Shown in pieces: positions 15,755-15,781 of a stretch of 15,781 nucleotides of DNA (the first letter of the stretch is position 1; every line of letters starts with the position of its first letter). The stretch is from Bacillota bacterium. GTDB lineage: Bacteria; Bacillota; Bacilli; Alicyclobacillales; SLC66. The stretch spans positions 1 to 15,781 of the forward strand of contig JAKACR010000036.1 of NCBI GenBank assembly GCA_021821225.1, given 5' to 3'. The position numbers were made by a program, and so were the translations under genes. The notes beneath the pieces are model-generated. The model was not told the origin of the DNA. It did no database searches and saw only the letters and a program-made list of their open reading frames with translations.

Positions 15755-15759
15755 TTTTA
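15755..15759. repeat. Right target-site duplication TTTTA
   Basis: This is the exact repeat of 15544-15548, directly following the right terminal repeat ending GGCTC. The remaining 22 bp to the window edge show no recognisable gene. Confidence 0.65.
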
Positions 15760-15781
15760 TTTTGAAAATGCGCTTCCCCTA

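Overview
The window is G+C-rich (about 60% by eye) and looks like chromosome of an endospore-forming Bacillota of class Bacilli. The reasons are a Bacillus-type arginine gene set, the ftsE-ftsX-ctpB neighbourhood known from Bacillus subtilis, a sporulation-kinase-like histidine kinase core, and AGGAGG-type ribosome binding sites with frequent GTG starts. An Alicyclobacillaceae-like, possibly thermophilic host is my inference from G+C and gene style. It is not shown by the sequence.

Layout. Positions 1-10113 are one minus-strand block, read right to left: argC-argB-argD-argF-argG-argH, then ftsE-ftsX, then a ctpB-like S41 protease that runs off the left edge. The arg genes are 25-108 bp apart and start from a well-formed promoter (-35 TTGCAA, 17 bp spacer, -10 TATAAT) overlapped by an 18-bp near-palindrome. 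ArgC, B, D, F, G and H supply every step from N-acetylglutamate to arginine except the acetyltransferase/deacetylase step. argJ, which normally sits between argC and argB in Bacilli, is absent. FtsEX is the membrane ABC module that controls cell-wall hydrolases, and CtpB-type proteases act in sporulation signalling.

Positions 10430-13281 are on the plus strand: a divergent Hsp20-family small heat-shock protein, whose Shine-Dalgarno sequence is buried in a G+C hairpin, and then a large membrane histidine kinase (degenerate MHYT sensor, two PAS domains, HisKA, HATPase). Positions 13301-15531 return to the minus strand with purD (last step of the first half of purine synthesis) and an EamA-family transporter coupled to it by an ATGA overlap.

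The non-coding parts are the less ordinary material. A 206-bp MITE-like element (15549-15754), with ~22-bp imperfect terminal inverted repeats and a TTTTA target duplication, sits directly upstream of the purD ribosome binding site. A 35-bp piece of the same element recurs (32/35 identical) between argC and hsp20. A ~19-bp motif, consensus CCTAGGGGACATGGGATAA, occurs five times in or at the edge of intergenic regions, twice as facing inverted pairs. No transposase, tRNA, rRNA or CRISPR array was seen.
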